Shown here piece after piece: positions 1 to 5,719 of a stretch of DNA of 9,728 nt. Both the position numbers and the translations under genes were made by a program. This stretch comes from Sulfurivirga caldicuralii (GTDB taxonomy: Bacteria > Pseudomonadota > Gammaproteobacteria > Thiomicrospirales > Thiomicrospiraceae). Position 1 is the stretch's first letter, and each line of letters begins with the position of its first letter. The DNA is taken from positions 1-9,728 of the forward strand of contig DQVN01000065.1 of the NCBI GenBank assembly GCA_015661715.1, read 5' to 3'. The notes under the pieces are model-generated. The model was not told the DNA's origin. It saw only the letters and a program-made list of their open reading frames with translations, and did no database searches.

Positions 1-14
1 ATCATTTTCCTTCT

Positions 15-91
15 CGGGGCATAGCTCAGTCTGGTAGAGCACCGTCATGGGGTGGCGGGGGTCGCAGGTTCAAGTCCTGCTGTCCCGACCA
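15..91 (+). tRNA. tRNA-Pro with GGG anticodon
   Basis: A complete 77-nt cloverleaf can be folded. The acceptor stem 15-21 pairs with 81-87, with one G-U. The anticodon stem 42-46 pairs with 54-58 around the loop ATGGGGT, with anticodon GGG at 49-51 and G at position 37. The T stem 64-68 pairs with 76-80 around TTCAAGT. The discriminator A and CCA end (88-91) are encoded. It resembles the recalled E. coli tRNA-Pro(GGG). It reads CCC/CCU proline codons. G36-G37 is the recognition context of the TrmD methyltransferase encoded at 4473-5258. I see no clear terminator in the 75 bases that follow it. Confidence 0.97.
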
Positions 92-130
92 ACTTGCCGA
101 TCGTTCTTGGTTTTCCTTACCGGCGTTTGC

Positions 131-139
131 TGATATAAT
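131..139 (+). promoter_or_regulatory. Extended -10 promoter upstream of the HicA-like gene
   Basis: TGATATAAT is a perfect extended -10 element (TGn followed by TATAAT at 134-139). The -35 region at 17-bp spacing (TTTTCC, 111-116) is poor, which is common for extended -10 promoters. Transcription would start near 146, leaving a leader of about 20 nt before the start at 167. It also separates this gene from the tRNA upstream. Confidence 0.6.
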
Positions 140-166
140 GCCCGCATTTTGTAAGGGAGACCCCCC

Positions 167-445
167 ATGAGCGAGCGTAAGCATAAAAAGACCCTGGAAG
201 CGATTTTCGCCCATCCAATCAAGACCAATATCGACTGGAAAGATATTGAACATCTGTTTGAGTATTTGGGGTTTGAGGTGAGCTTGACCAAGAAACATCA
301 TGCCAAGATCAAGGCGGAAGATGGTTTAGAGGTGGTGGTTATCCTGCCTCACCACGGTCATGCCATTGAAAGTAAGGATGAGATCGTCAAGATCCGTCAC
401 TTTCTGGAGGCCAAAGGGGTGACGCCCGATACCTTTGCTGCTTGA
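167..445 (+). CDS. HicA-family toxin-like protein (orphan)
   Basis: This 92-residue protein resembles the HicA mRNA-interferase family. The N-terminal block has the pattern KHKKTLEAIFAHP (residues 5-17), then WKDIEHLFEYLGF (24-36). A His-rich core follows (H44, H45, H62, H63, H65). The C-terminal helix ends in FLEAKGVTP (79-87). This order matches chromosomal HicA-like proteins that I recall. HicA toxins use a double-stranded-RNA-binding-like fold and a catalytic histidine to cut mRNA, but which histidine serves here cannot be told by eye. The start at 167 has AAGGGAG seven bases upstream and an extended -10 promoter. No HicB antitoxin lies on either side: upstream is a tRNA and downstream a lipoprotein. 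It may be a detoxified or repurposed family member. Family membership is fairly sure, but toxin activity is unproven. Confidence 0.7.
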   Translation: MSERKHKKTLEAIFAHPIKTNIDWKDIEHLFEYLGFEVSLTKKHHAKIKAEDGLEVVVILPHHGHAIESKDEIVKIRHFLEAKGVTPDTFAA

Positions 446-450
446 TGGGA

Positions 451-456
451 TATAAT
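451..456 (+). promoter_or_regulatory. Candidate -10 box of the small lipoprotein gene
   Basis: A consensus TATAAT lies just after the stop codon of the HicA-like gene and 39 bases before the lipoprotein start. I see no good -35 box at 16-18 bp, and it is not an extended -10. The lipoprotein could be transcribed from here or by read-through from the promoter at 131. Confidence 0.4.
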
Positions 457-495
457 TTAACGAATTCTTATAAACCGAAATATTGGAGTGAAGTC

Positions 496-669
496 ATGCC
501 TAAGCTATTCCGTATTGTATTGTTGGGTTTGTTTTTTTCCGGTGTAGCCGCCTGTTCAAAGGGGGGGGATGAGAATGCCAACAACGCACAGCCTGCGGCT
601 GATAAAGCGCAGCAAGTCGCACCGAAGGGTGGATATGATCCAAATGCGGACGCTGACAGCGACTGCTGA
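496..669 (+). CDS. Small Asp-rich lipoprotein, 57 residues
   Basis: I do not recognise a named family. The protein begins with a type II signal peptide: K3 and R6, a hydrophobic stretch from residue 7 to 16, and the lipobox VAAC, with C20 as the lipidated cysteine. S21 follows, so outer-membrane sorting by Lol is expected because Asp is absent at +2. The mature chain is only 38 residues. It is low-complexity (Ala, Asn, Gln, Asp, Gly), then has an acidic tail with alternating aspartates (D48, N50, D52, D54, D56) and a terminal cysteine, C57. I chose the ATG at 496 because GGAG lies seven bases upstream and the signal peptide begins there. A TTG at 442 in the same frame would add 18 non-signal residues. 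A strong terminator follows at 696. Function is unknown. Confidence 0.75.
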   Translation: MPKLFRIVLLGLFFSGVAACSKGGDENANNAQPAADKAQQVAPKGGYDPNADADSDC

Positions 670-695
670 TTGACACGGATCGCAGGCTATGGGAT

Positions 696-719
696 AAAAG
701 CGCCTTTGGGCGCTTTTTT
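696..719 (+). terminator. Rho-independent terminator after the lipoprotein gene
   Basis: A nine-pair stem (696-704 with 709-717; core AGCGCC/GGCGCT) has a TTTG loop, and its 3' arm runs into six T residues. It sits 27 bases after the lipoprotein stop codon and just before the yaaA ribosome binding site. It ends the first transcription unit. Confidence 0.88.
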
Positions 720-736
720 GTTATTGGAGGAATGTT

Positions 737-1516
737 ATGCTCATGTTGATTTCCCCGGCCAAAGCGCTGGATGAGTCGCCATTACAGGCATCGCCTCTGC
801 CTGCTACAGCGCCGACTTTGCTCAAGGAAGCGGATACCCTGGCGAAAATCATGCAGAAAAAATCGCCGGATGAGATCGCCAGCTTGATGAAACTGAGCGA
901 AAAGCTGGCTGAGCTGAACTTTGAGCGGTATCAGGCATGGCGTGTGCCACACCCAAAGGGGCAAGCCAAACCGGCGCTGTTTCTGTTCAAGGGCGATGTG
1001 TATCAAGGGTTGCAGGCACAGACGCTGACGCCCTCCGCCCTACAGTATGCCCAGTATCATTTGAATATTCTCTCCGGTCTGTATGGGTTGCTGCGGCCAA
1101 TGGATGCCATTTTGCCCTACCGGCTGGAGATGGGCACCCGCCTGCAAAACCCTGCGGGTAAGGATCTCTACGCCTACTGGCGGGATAAGGTGACGGCCCT
1201 GGTCAATGAGCGCTTGGAAACCTCCGGCAGCCGACAGCTGATCAATCTGGCTTCCAATGAATATTGGAAGGCGGTGAATCCCAAGCAGGTGCAGGGCGAG
1301 ATCATCACCCCGGTGTTCAAGGATTGGAAAAATGGCCAGTATAAGATCATCAGCTTTTACGCCAAAAAGGCGCGGGGCATGATGGCGCGCTGGGCCATTG
1401 ATCATCAGGTGCAGGATGCCGAGGAGTTGAAATATTTCGATCGAGACGGCTATGGTTTTGCGCCCGAGTTGTCCGATGAGACCACCTGGGTGTTCACTCG
1501 GCGCCAGGCGGCCTGA
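737..1516 (+). CDS. yaaA: Peroxide stress protein YaaA (DUF328/UPF0246)
   Basis: This 259-residue protein matches E. coli YaaA (258 residues) along its full length. Recognisable blocks are ISPAK (5-9), FKGDVY (84-89), LSGLYGLLRP (112-121), PYRLEMG (127-133), NLASNEY (170-176) and ISFYAKKARG (205-214). In E. coli YaaA is an OxyR-controlled cytosolic protein that lowers intracellular free iron and protects DNA during hydrogen peroxide stress. Structural work reports a DNA-binding fold. Start choice: GGAGG lies eight bases before the ATG at 737, and the family begins with MLxLISPAK. The internal ATG at 743 would remove conserved residues. The only promoter candidates lie between the terminator at 696-719 and the start, and none is clear. 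I see no obvious OxyR site. The gene converges on hslO, another oxidative-stress gene. Confidence 0.97.
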   Translation: MLMLISPAKALDESPLQASPLPATAPTLLKEADTLAKIMQKKSPDEIASLMKLSEKLAELNFERYQAWRVPHPKGQAKPALFLFKGDVYQGLQAQTLTPSALQYAQYHLNILSGLYGLLRPMDAILPYRLEMGTRLQNPAGKDLYAYWRDKVTALVNERLETSGSRQLINLASNEYWKAVNPKQVQGEIITPVFKDWKNGQYKIISFYAKKARGMMARWAIDHQVQDAEELKYFDRDGYGFAPELSDETTWVFTRRQAA

Positions 1517-1528
1517 GCGTCCCTGGTG

Positions 1529-1550
1529 CCCCGCAGGGCGGGGTTGATTT
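1529..1550 (+). terminator. Probable terminator between yaaA and hslO
   Basis: CCCCGC (1529-1534) and GCGGGG (1538-1543) form a six-pair, all-GC stem with a three-base loop, followed by TTGATTTATT. The T tract is imperfect, so strength is uncertain. It lies between the two convergent stop codons and overlaps the last codon of hslO. On the minus strand there is no T tract after it, so it probably serves yaaA only. Confidence 0.5.
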
Positions 1551-2406
1551 ATTGGATGGGGGGATCTGCATCGCGGAACAGGGCGTCCACATCAGCGGCT
1601 TCCAGCTTGACATGGAAATTGCATAGCTCGTTGTGGACGACCACCGCCCCTTCCTTCTCCAGGATTTTACGCACTTCCGCTTCGCCCAGGGCCTTGATGG
1701 CGGCCAGCACCCGTTCCCGATCCTGCGGGCAGTGATAAGTGACTGTGCGGGGTGGATAGAGTTCCAGCGTCTCTTCATGATAGAGGCGATGCAGCAGTGT
1801 TTCCGTTGGCAATTTCAGCAACTCTTCCTCTTTGAGGGTCTCGGCCAGGGTGGTGATGCGCGCCCAGCCATCCGCATCTTTTTGTTCCGCCTCTGGCATC
1901 TTTTGCAGCAGCAGCCCCGCGCAGGTTGCGGCATCGGCTGCCAGATACAGTTTGGTATCCAGTTGATCGGACTGGCTGAAGAAGTGCTCAAAGCTTTGCG
2001 CTACGCTGTCGCCGTGACGGGGCACGATGGACTGGAAATGACGATCGGAGGTGCTGTTGTATAGGGTCAATAGCATCTGACCGTCACCCAGCAAGGCGTC
2101 CATGCCCGTCAACGAGGCATCCAGGGCGTCTTGCGTCTTGGCCATGCCGCGGATATGCAAGTCGTGATCCGCTTCCACCACCAGCAGGGCAACCGGGCCG
2201 CTGCCTTGGATCTGCAGGGTCACCTTGCCCTCATGTTTCAGGCCATTGGCCAGCATGACGGTCACCGCCGTCAGCTCGCCAAGCAGGCGGGTGAGTACCG
2301 GTGGATAGTGACGGTCTTTGAGCATCGCCTGCCAGCTCTCTTGCAGTTGCACATGCTGACCGCGGATGTCTAAATCTTTAAAGAGAAAACAGGTAATCTG
2401 ATCCAT
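1549..2406 (-). CDS. hslO: Hsp33 chaperone with two of four redox-switch cysteines replaced
   Basis: This 285-residue protein aligns with Hsp33 (E. coli 292). The N-terminal substrate-binding domain includes blocks such as ARL-like LTRLLGELTA (38-47), LQIQGSGP (64-71) and the F-EHFF..S-QL region (139-149). Hsp33 is a cytosolic ATP-independent holdase. It is normally held inactive by zinc bound to a C-terminal CxC and CxxC and is activated by oxidation. Here the corresponding positions are C226, Q228, N259 and C262. Spacing to E. coli C232/C234/C265/C268 is exact, and I re-read the codons: TGC, CAG, AAC and TGC on the minus strand. The two canonical disulfides therefore cannot form. H225 and H258 flank the sites and might help bind metal. 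The rest of the domain, including the DRER segment (229-232), looks intact, so this is not a broken gene. The start has AAGGAGG six bases upstream. It lies downstream of lipA on the same strand. Confidence 0.95.
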   Translation of the reverse strand: MDQITCFLFKDLDIRGQHVQLQESWQAMLKDRHYPPVLTRLLGELTAVTVMLANGLKHEGKVTLQIQGSGPVALLVVEADHDLHIRGMAKTQDALDASLTGMDALLGDGQMLLTLYNSTSDRHFQSIVPRHGDSVAQSFEHFFSQSDQLDTKLYLAADAATCAGLLLQKMPEAEQKDADGWARITTLAETLKEEELLKLPTETLLHRLYHEETLELYPPRTVTYHCPQDRERVLAAIKALGEAEVRKILEKEGAVVVHNELCNFHVKLEAADVDALFRDADPPIQ

Positions 2407-2529
2407 TCTGTGCCTCCTTACAGGGGTCCTCCTAAAATTTTGTCGGCCGATTTTTTGCCCTGTCGGCGAAGGGAAATGGGGGCCTGTTTTGGGGGTTTTA
2501 TGGGGTTTTGGCCGATTTTTGCAAGGTTT
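2407..2529. other. Gap between lipA and hslO with a direct repeat and G-rich tract
   Basis: This 123-bp gap holds no gene. Two copies of GGCCGATTTTT(T)GC lie at 2445-2458 and 2510-2522, differing by one T. Between them the plus strand (template for lipA and hslO) has four G runs at 2471-2473, 2478-2482, 2491-2495 and 2502-2505, with loops of 4, 8 and 6 bases. This is a relaxed G-quadruplex pattern. I see no convincing terminator for lipA and no clear promoter for hslO, so co-transcription is possible. Confidence 0.55.
2413..2433 (-). promoter_or_regulatory. Two Shine-Dalgarno sequences before hslO
   Basis: On the minus strand AAGGAGG (2413-2419) sits six bases before the hslO ATG and is the obvious ribosome binding site. 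A second perfect AGGAGG (2428-2433) lies 15 bases further upstream, with only CTG-TAA as a possible mini-frame behind it. The second site could be a standby site or chance. Confidence 0.5.
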
Positions 2530-3525
2530 TTATTCCGTGATGGGCAGATTGGCCGCTTGGCGGTCGGCATGGTAGCTGGAGCGCACCATGGGGCCGGCGG
2601 CCACATGGGTAAAGCCCATCTCGTACCCAGCTTGTTCGATCTGTTTGAACGCTTCCGGCTTCCAGTATTGTTCCACCGGCAGGTGGTAGGGGCTGGGCTG
2701 TAAGTACTGGCCGACGGTGAGCATCTCCACGCCGTGATCCCGCAGGTCGCGCATCACGGATAACAACTGTTCCAGGGTTTCGCCCAGGCCGACCATCAGG
2801 CCGCTTTTGGTAGGGATATGGGGATGTTGCGCCTTAAAGCGGGCCAACAGATTGAGCGAGCCTTGATAGTCGGCCTGGGGACGGGCCTTGGCATACAACG
2901 GGGGGACGGTCTCCAGGTTGTGGTTGAACACATCCGGCGGACACTGGGCCAGGGTGCGCAGGGCGACTTTCTGGCGGCCCTTGAAGTCAGGGGTGAGAAT
3001 TTCGATGCGGGTATTCGGGCTGTATTGGCGTATTGCCTGGATACAGGCGCTGAAGTGGGCGGCGCCGCCGTCGCGCAGATCGTCGCGGTCGACGGAGGTG
3101 ATGACCACATAGTCCAGCGCCATGGCTTGGATGGTGCGTGCCAGTTTGATGGGTTCTTCGGGATCCAGCGGCTTGGGGCGGCCGTAACGCACATCGCAGA
3201 AGGGGCAGCGGCGGGTGCAGATGTCCCCCATGATCATGAAAGTGGCGGTCCCTTTGCCAAAGCATTCAGCCAGGTTGGGGCAACTGGCCTCCTCGCAGAC
3301 GGTGTGCAGGCCGTGGGCGCGCAGGGAGGCCTTGATCTGACCGATGCGGTGCATGTCCCGGGCTTTGGGCAGCTTGGCGCGGATCCAGGCCGGCTTGGGT
3401 GCGCGCGGGGTGTCGGGGTCGGGGCGGTGTTTCAGGGTGCGGGTTTTGTATTGACCCTTGGGCATGGCGGCGTTACGCGCCTTGAGGGAGAGGGTTTCCA
3501 GTGGGATTTCGTGGTATTGGGACAT
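2530..3525 (-). CDS. lipA: Lipoyl synthase LipA
   Basis: This 331-residue radical SAM enzyme inserts two sulfur atoms into octanoyl chains on the lipoyl domains of 2-oxoacid dehydrogenases and the glycine cleavage H protein. All ligands are present. The auxiliary 4Fe-4S cluster has C77, C82 and C88 ([12 protein letters not shown]) plus the fourth ligand serine in RSSYHAD (S317). The radical SAM cluster has C103, C107 and C110 (CTRRCPFC). [14 protein letters not shown] (141-154) and FNHNLETV (200-207) are also conserved. It is about ten residues longer than E. coli LipA, and the first 20 or so residues are variable. The ATG at 3525 lacks a strong ribosome binding site, so the ATG at M21 is a possible alternative start. 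lipB is not adjacent, which is unlike many genomes. lipA diverges from rpsP and is followed by hslO. Confidence 0.97.
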   Translation of the reverse strand: MSQYHEIPLETLSLKARNAAMPKGQYKTRTLKHRPDPDTPRAPKPAWIRAKLPKARDMHRIGQIKASLRAHGLHTVCEEASCPNLAECFGKGTATFMIMGDICTRRCPFCDVRYGRPKPLDPEEPIKLARTIQAMALDYVVITSVDRDDLRDGGAAHFSACIQAIRQYSPNTRIEILTPDFKGRQKVALRTLAQCPPDVFNHNLETVPPLYAKARPQADYQGSLNLLARFKAQHPHIPTKSGLMVGLGETLEQLLSVMRDLRDHGVEMLTVGQYLQPSPYHLPVEQYWKPEAFKQIEQAGYEMGFTHVAAGPMVRSSYHADRQAANLPITE

Positions 3526-3554
3526 GGCTTACAGACCTGTTGCATGGAGCCGCT

Positions 3555-3560
3555 ATTCTA
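3555..3560 (-). promoter_or_regulatory. Weak candidate -10 box for lipA
   Basis: On the minus strand TAGAAT (five of six matches to TATAAT) lies 29 bases before the lipA start. No good -35 box is seen at the right spacing, so this is tentative. Confidence 0.3.
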
Positions 3561-3592
3561 CAAAAAATCATGCATTGATGCTTTGAGACCGC

Positions 3593-3598
3593 TATAAT
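3593..3598 (+). promoter_or_regulatory. Candidate -10 box of the rpsP operon
   Basis: A perfect TATAAT lies 97 bases before the rpsP start and ahead of two leader hairpins. The nearest -35-like hexamer, TTGATG at 3575-3580, is only 12 bp away, and nothing good lies at 16-18 bp. The hexamer matches consensus, but the promoter as a whole is imperfect and may need an activator or upstream element. Confidence 0.5.
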
Positions 3599-3607
3599 TT
3601 GCTGTTT

Positions 3608-3667
3608 CCCGGAGCGCGGTGCGCCTGGGATTGGGGCAGAAGAATGAGTCGGCAGGAGTTCCTGTCG
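3608..3667 (+). other. Structured leader of the rpsP operon, two hairpins
   Basis: Hairpin 1 pairs 3608-3612 with 3625-3629 and 3614-3617 with 3621-3624. It has a bulged A at 3613 and the loop GGT. Hairpin 2 pairs 3650-3656 with 3661-3667 around the loop AGTT, with one G-U. Both lie between the -10 box and the ribosome binding site AAAGGAG (3683-3689). Neither is followed by a T run, so they are not simple terminators. Ribosomal protein operons are often controlled through such leaders. I do not recognise a named element here. Confidence 0.45.
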
Positions 3668-3695
3668 TCGCTGTTGATACTGAAAGGAGACCGAT

Positions 3696-3941
3696 ATGGT
3701 TGTGATTCGTTTGGCACGGGGCGGTGCTAAAAAACGCCCATTTTATCGTATTGTGGTTGCAGACAAGCGCGCGCGTCGCGACGGTCGTTTCATCGAGCAG
3801 CTGGGCTTTTATAATCCGAATGCCCGTGGCAACGAGGAAACTTTCCGTATCGACAGCGAGCGTTTGCAGTACTGGCTGGGTGAAGGGGCGCAGATGTCTG
3901 AGCGCGTCGCCCAACTGGTGAAGAAGAATAAGGCTGCTTGA
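3696..3941 (+). CDS. rpsP: 30S ribosomal protein S16
   Basis: This 81-residue protein matches S16 (82 in E. coli). It starts [10 protein letters not shown] and continues with the family blocks [12 protein letters not shown] (12-23), RRDGRFIE (27-34) and LGFYNP (36-41). S16 binds 16S rRNA in the lower body of the 30S subunit and is needed for its assembly. The start at 3696 has AAAGGAG six bases upstream. It opens the rpsP-rimM-trmD-rplS operon, and its stop codon lies five bases before the rimM ATG. ffh, which precedes rpsP in E. coli, is absent here; lipA lies divergently instead. Confidence 0.99.
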   Translation: MVVIRLARGGAKKRPFYRIVVADKRARRDGRFIEQLGFYNPNARGNEETFRIDSERLQYWLGEGAQMSERVAQLVKKNKAA

Positions 3942-3946
3942 AGCCG

Positions 3947-4471
3947 ATGGCGGATGTCGTTGACGGCAAGCTGATCCTGGGCAAGGTCAATGGCATCTAC
4001 GGGGTGCAGGGGTGGGTGAAGGTATATTCCCATACTGCGCCCATTGAGAATATTTTCCGCTACCAACCCTGGTATCTGCGTTGTCAGGATGGATGCTGGC
4101 GCGAAGTCAAGGTGCTGGACCATCGCATGCATAGTGGCGGCAAGGGGTTGGTGGCGAAGCTGGCAGGGGTGCAGGATCGCGAGCAGGCCCGTGCGCTGAT
4201 GGGGTGCGAGATCGGTATTGACCGCGATCAACTGCCGGAAAGTGATGACGGCTACTACTGGGTCGATCTGATCGGTTGCGAGGTGATCGATCAGCAGGGT
4301 GAAAACCTGGGCCAGGTGGTCGGCATGATCGAAACCGGCGGGCACGATGTGATGCGGGTTCGTGGGTCAAGCGGCCAGCATCTGATCCCGTTGGTCGAGG
4401 GCCACTTTGTCACCGATGTGGATCTGGCCGCCAAACGGATCCGCGTGGACTGGGACGGCGAGGCGGACTGA
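3947..4471 (+). CDS. rimM: 16S rRNA processing factor RimM
   Basis: This 174-residue protein has the RimM N-terminal domain (about residues 8-95, with [16 protein letters not shown] at 11-26) and the C-terminal PRC-barrel domain (about 100-172). The PRC-barrel domain includes YYW (103-105), the DLIGCEV block (107-113) and the final RVDWD (166-170). RimM binds S19 and helps mature the head of the 30S subunit. I chose the ATG at 3947, five bases after the rpsP stop codon. A TTG at 3938 overlapping that stop is in frame but would add only three residues. The ribosome binding site is weak, so translation is probably coupled to rpsP. Confidence 0.97.
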   Translation: MADVVDGKLILGKVNGIYGVQGWVKVYSHTAPIENIFRYQPWYLRCQDGCWREVKVLDHRMHSGGKGLVAKLAGVQDREQARALMGCEIGIDRDQLPESDDGYYWVDLIGCEVIDQQGENLGQVVGMIETGGHDVMRVRGSSGQHLIPLVEGHFVTDVDLAAKRIRVDWDGEAD

Positions 4472-4472
4472 C

Positions 4473-5258
4473 TTGCCCCTGCGTTTTGATGTCATCTCGC
4501 TGTTCCCGGAGATGTTTGCCGCGGTGACGGCGTATGGCATCACCCGCCGCGCTTTTGACACGGGGCTGGCAGAGCTGGTGCTGTGGAATCCGCGGGATTT
4601 TACCCATGACCGTCACCGCACGGTGGATGACCGCCCCTATGGGGGCGGGCCGGGCATGGTGATGCTGTATCAGCCGCTGGCGGATACGGTGGCCGCTCTG
4701 CGGGAGGCCGATGCACGGCCCTTGCATCTGATCTATCTCAGCCCGCAGGGGACGCCGCTGACGCAGCAACGGGTGCAGGCGCTGGCGCAGTTGCCCCGTA
4801 TCGGTCTGCTCTGCGGCCGTTATGAGGGCATTGATGAGCGTTTTATCCAGCGCCATGTGGATGAGGAGATCAGCGTCGGCGACTTTGTCGTCTCCGGCGG
4901 TGAGCTGCCGGCGATGATGCTGATGGATGCGCTTATCCGGCTGCTGCCGGGCGCCTTGGGGCATGATTTGTCGGCGGTGGAGGATTCCTTCAGCGATGGG
5001 CTGTTGGATTGCCCCCACTATACCCGTCCGCCTGAGATCGATGGTATGGCTGTGCCGACGGTGCTCCAGCAGGGGCATCATGAGCAGATCGCCATCTGGC
5101 GACTGCTGCAAAAGCTTGAGCGGACGGCTTTGCGTCGGCCTGAGCTGTTGAACAATTTGGTGTTGACCTCTGATCAGCGGCGTCTGTTGCAACGGGCGCG
5201 CAAGCTGGGTCAAGTCAGCAATGAGCAACTGATCGAGTGGGGTATCCATCTCGATTGA
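4473..5258 (+). CDS. trmD: tRNA (guanine-N1)-methyltransferase TrmD, TTG start
   Basis: TrmD transfers a methyl group from SAM to N1 of G37 in tRNAs reading CUN, CCN and CGG codons, preventing +1 frameshifting. The protein has 261 residues from the proposed start (E. coli 255). The trefoil-knot SAM site is intact: YLSPQG (88-93), [10 protein letters not shown] (114-123) and [11 protein letters not shown] (134-144). R156 and D171 (in EDSF) correspond to the catalytic R154 and D169. The family begins with a short strand and then ISLFPEMF, here at residues 8-15. The best start is the TTG at 4473, one base after the rimM stop, with GAGG about ten bases upstream. No ATG exists between the rimM stop and the conserved region. 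A CTG at 4479 is the only near alternative. Translation is probably coupled to rimM. Confidence 0.97.
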   Translation: MPLRFDVISLFPEMFAAVTAYGITRRAFDTGLAELVLWNPRDFTHDRHRTVDDRPYGGGPGMVMLYQPLADTVAALREADARPLHLIYLSPQGTPLTQQRVQALAQLPRIGLLCGRYEGIDERFIQRHVDEEISVGDFVVSGGELPAMMLMDALIRLLPGALGHDLSAVEDSFSDGLLDCPHYTRPPEIDGMAVPTVLQQGHHEQIAIWRLLQKLERTALRRPELLNNLVLTSDQRRLLQRARKLGQVSNEQLIEWGIHLD

Positions 5259-5276
5259 CGGACAGGAGATCCGAAC

Positions 5277-5639
5277 ATGAAACATCCTATTATTGCCAAG
5301 ATTGAGCAGGAACAGCTGCGCAATGATATCCCTGAGTTTGCGCCAGGGGATACCGTTGTGGTCAAGGTGATCGTCAAGGAGGGTGACAATACCCGTATTC
5401 AGGCTTTTGAAGGTGTGGTGATCGCCAAGAAGAACCGCGGTTTGAACTCCAACTTCATCGTACGCAAGATTTCCAACGGTGTGGGGGTAGAGCGGACTTT
5501 TCAAACCCACAGCCCGATGATCGACAGTATTGAAGTGAAGCGTCGCGGTAAAGTACGCCGCGCTAAACTGTACTACCTGCGTGGCCGTACCGGTAAGGCG
5601 GCGCGGATCAAAGAGAAGATTGTGCGCAAGAGCAAATAA
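5277..5639 (+). CDS. rplS: 50S ribosomal protein L19
   Basis: This 120-residue protein matches L19 (115 in E. coli). Family blocks include [13 protein letters not shown] (19-31), [13 protein letters not shown] (40-52) and the basic C-terminus [12 protein letters not shown] (92-103). L19 sits at the 30S-50S interface near the A site. The start at 5277 has AGGAG eight bases upstream, and the gap after trmD is 18 bases. It is the last gene of the operon; a strong terminator begins 23 bases after the stop codon. Confidence 0.99.
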   Translation: MKHPIIAKIEQEQLRNDIPEFAPGDTVVVKVIVKEGDNTRIQAFEGVVIAKKNRGLNSNFIVRKISNGVGVERTFQTHSPMIDSIEVKRRGKVRRAKLYYLRGRTGKAARIKEKIVRKSK

Positions 5640-5661
5640 ACCATGGCCGGTTGAATGGTAT

Positions 5662-5688
5662 ACGCCCTGCTTTATGCAGGGCGTTTTT
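5662..5688 (+). terminator. Rho-independent terminator of the rpsP operon
   Basis: ACGCCCTGC (5662-5670) and GCAGGGCGT (5676-5684) form a perfect nine-pair stem with a TTTAT loop, followed by TTTT and then TGTTT. It separates rplS from xerD. Only 31 bases remain before the xerD start, so a xerD promoter must overlap the terminator or lie within rplS, or xerD depends on read-through. Confidence 0.93.
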
Positions 5689-5719
5689 GTTTATGCCTCC
5701 AGCAAATTGAGCCTTTCTG

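Noticed and set aside
15..91. The tRNA-Pro 3' end as an attachment site of an integrated element, since a toxin-like gene follows it.
   Set aside because: No integrase of the mobile type, no second copy of the tRNA 3' end within the window, and the DNA that follows is ordinary chromosome. XerD is the housekeeping recombinase.
442..495. An upstream TTG start for the small lipoprotein.
   Set aside because: It would place 18 polar residues before the signal peptide, and the ATG at 496 has a proper ribosome binding site.
737..3525. A dedicated oxidative-stress operon made of yaaA, hslO and lipA.
   Set aside because: yaaA is on the opposite strand and convergent with hslO, and there is a likely terminator between them. 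Shared redox theme alone does not show a functional system.
2818..3597. A 259-codon open frame on the plus strand antisense to lipA.
   Set aside because: lipA on the minus strand has all cluster ligands and full-length similarity. The antisense translation is Gly/Ala/Val-rich, typical of a shadow of a high-GC gene.
3575..3598. TTGATG and TATAAT as a full -35/-10 promoter for rpsP.
   Set aside because: The spacing is only 12 bp, too short for a sigma-70 promoter. I kept only the -10 box as a candidate.
4410..5510. A 366-codon open frame on the minus strand across trmD and rplS.
   Set aside because: It is antisense to two unmistakable conserved genes, its translation is rich in His, Arg, Gln and Leu as expected of a shadow frame, and it has no promoter or ribosome binding site support.
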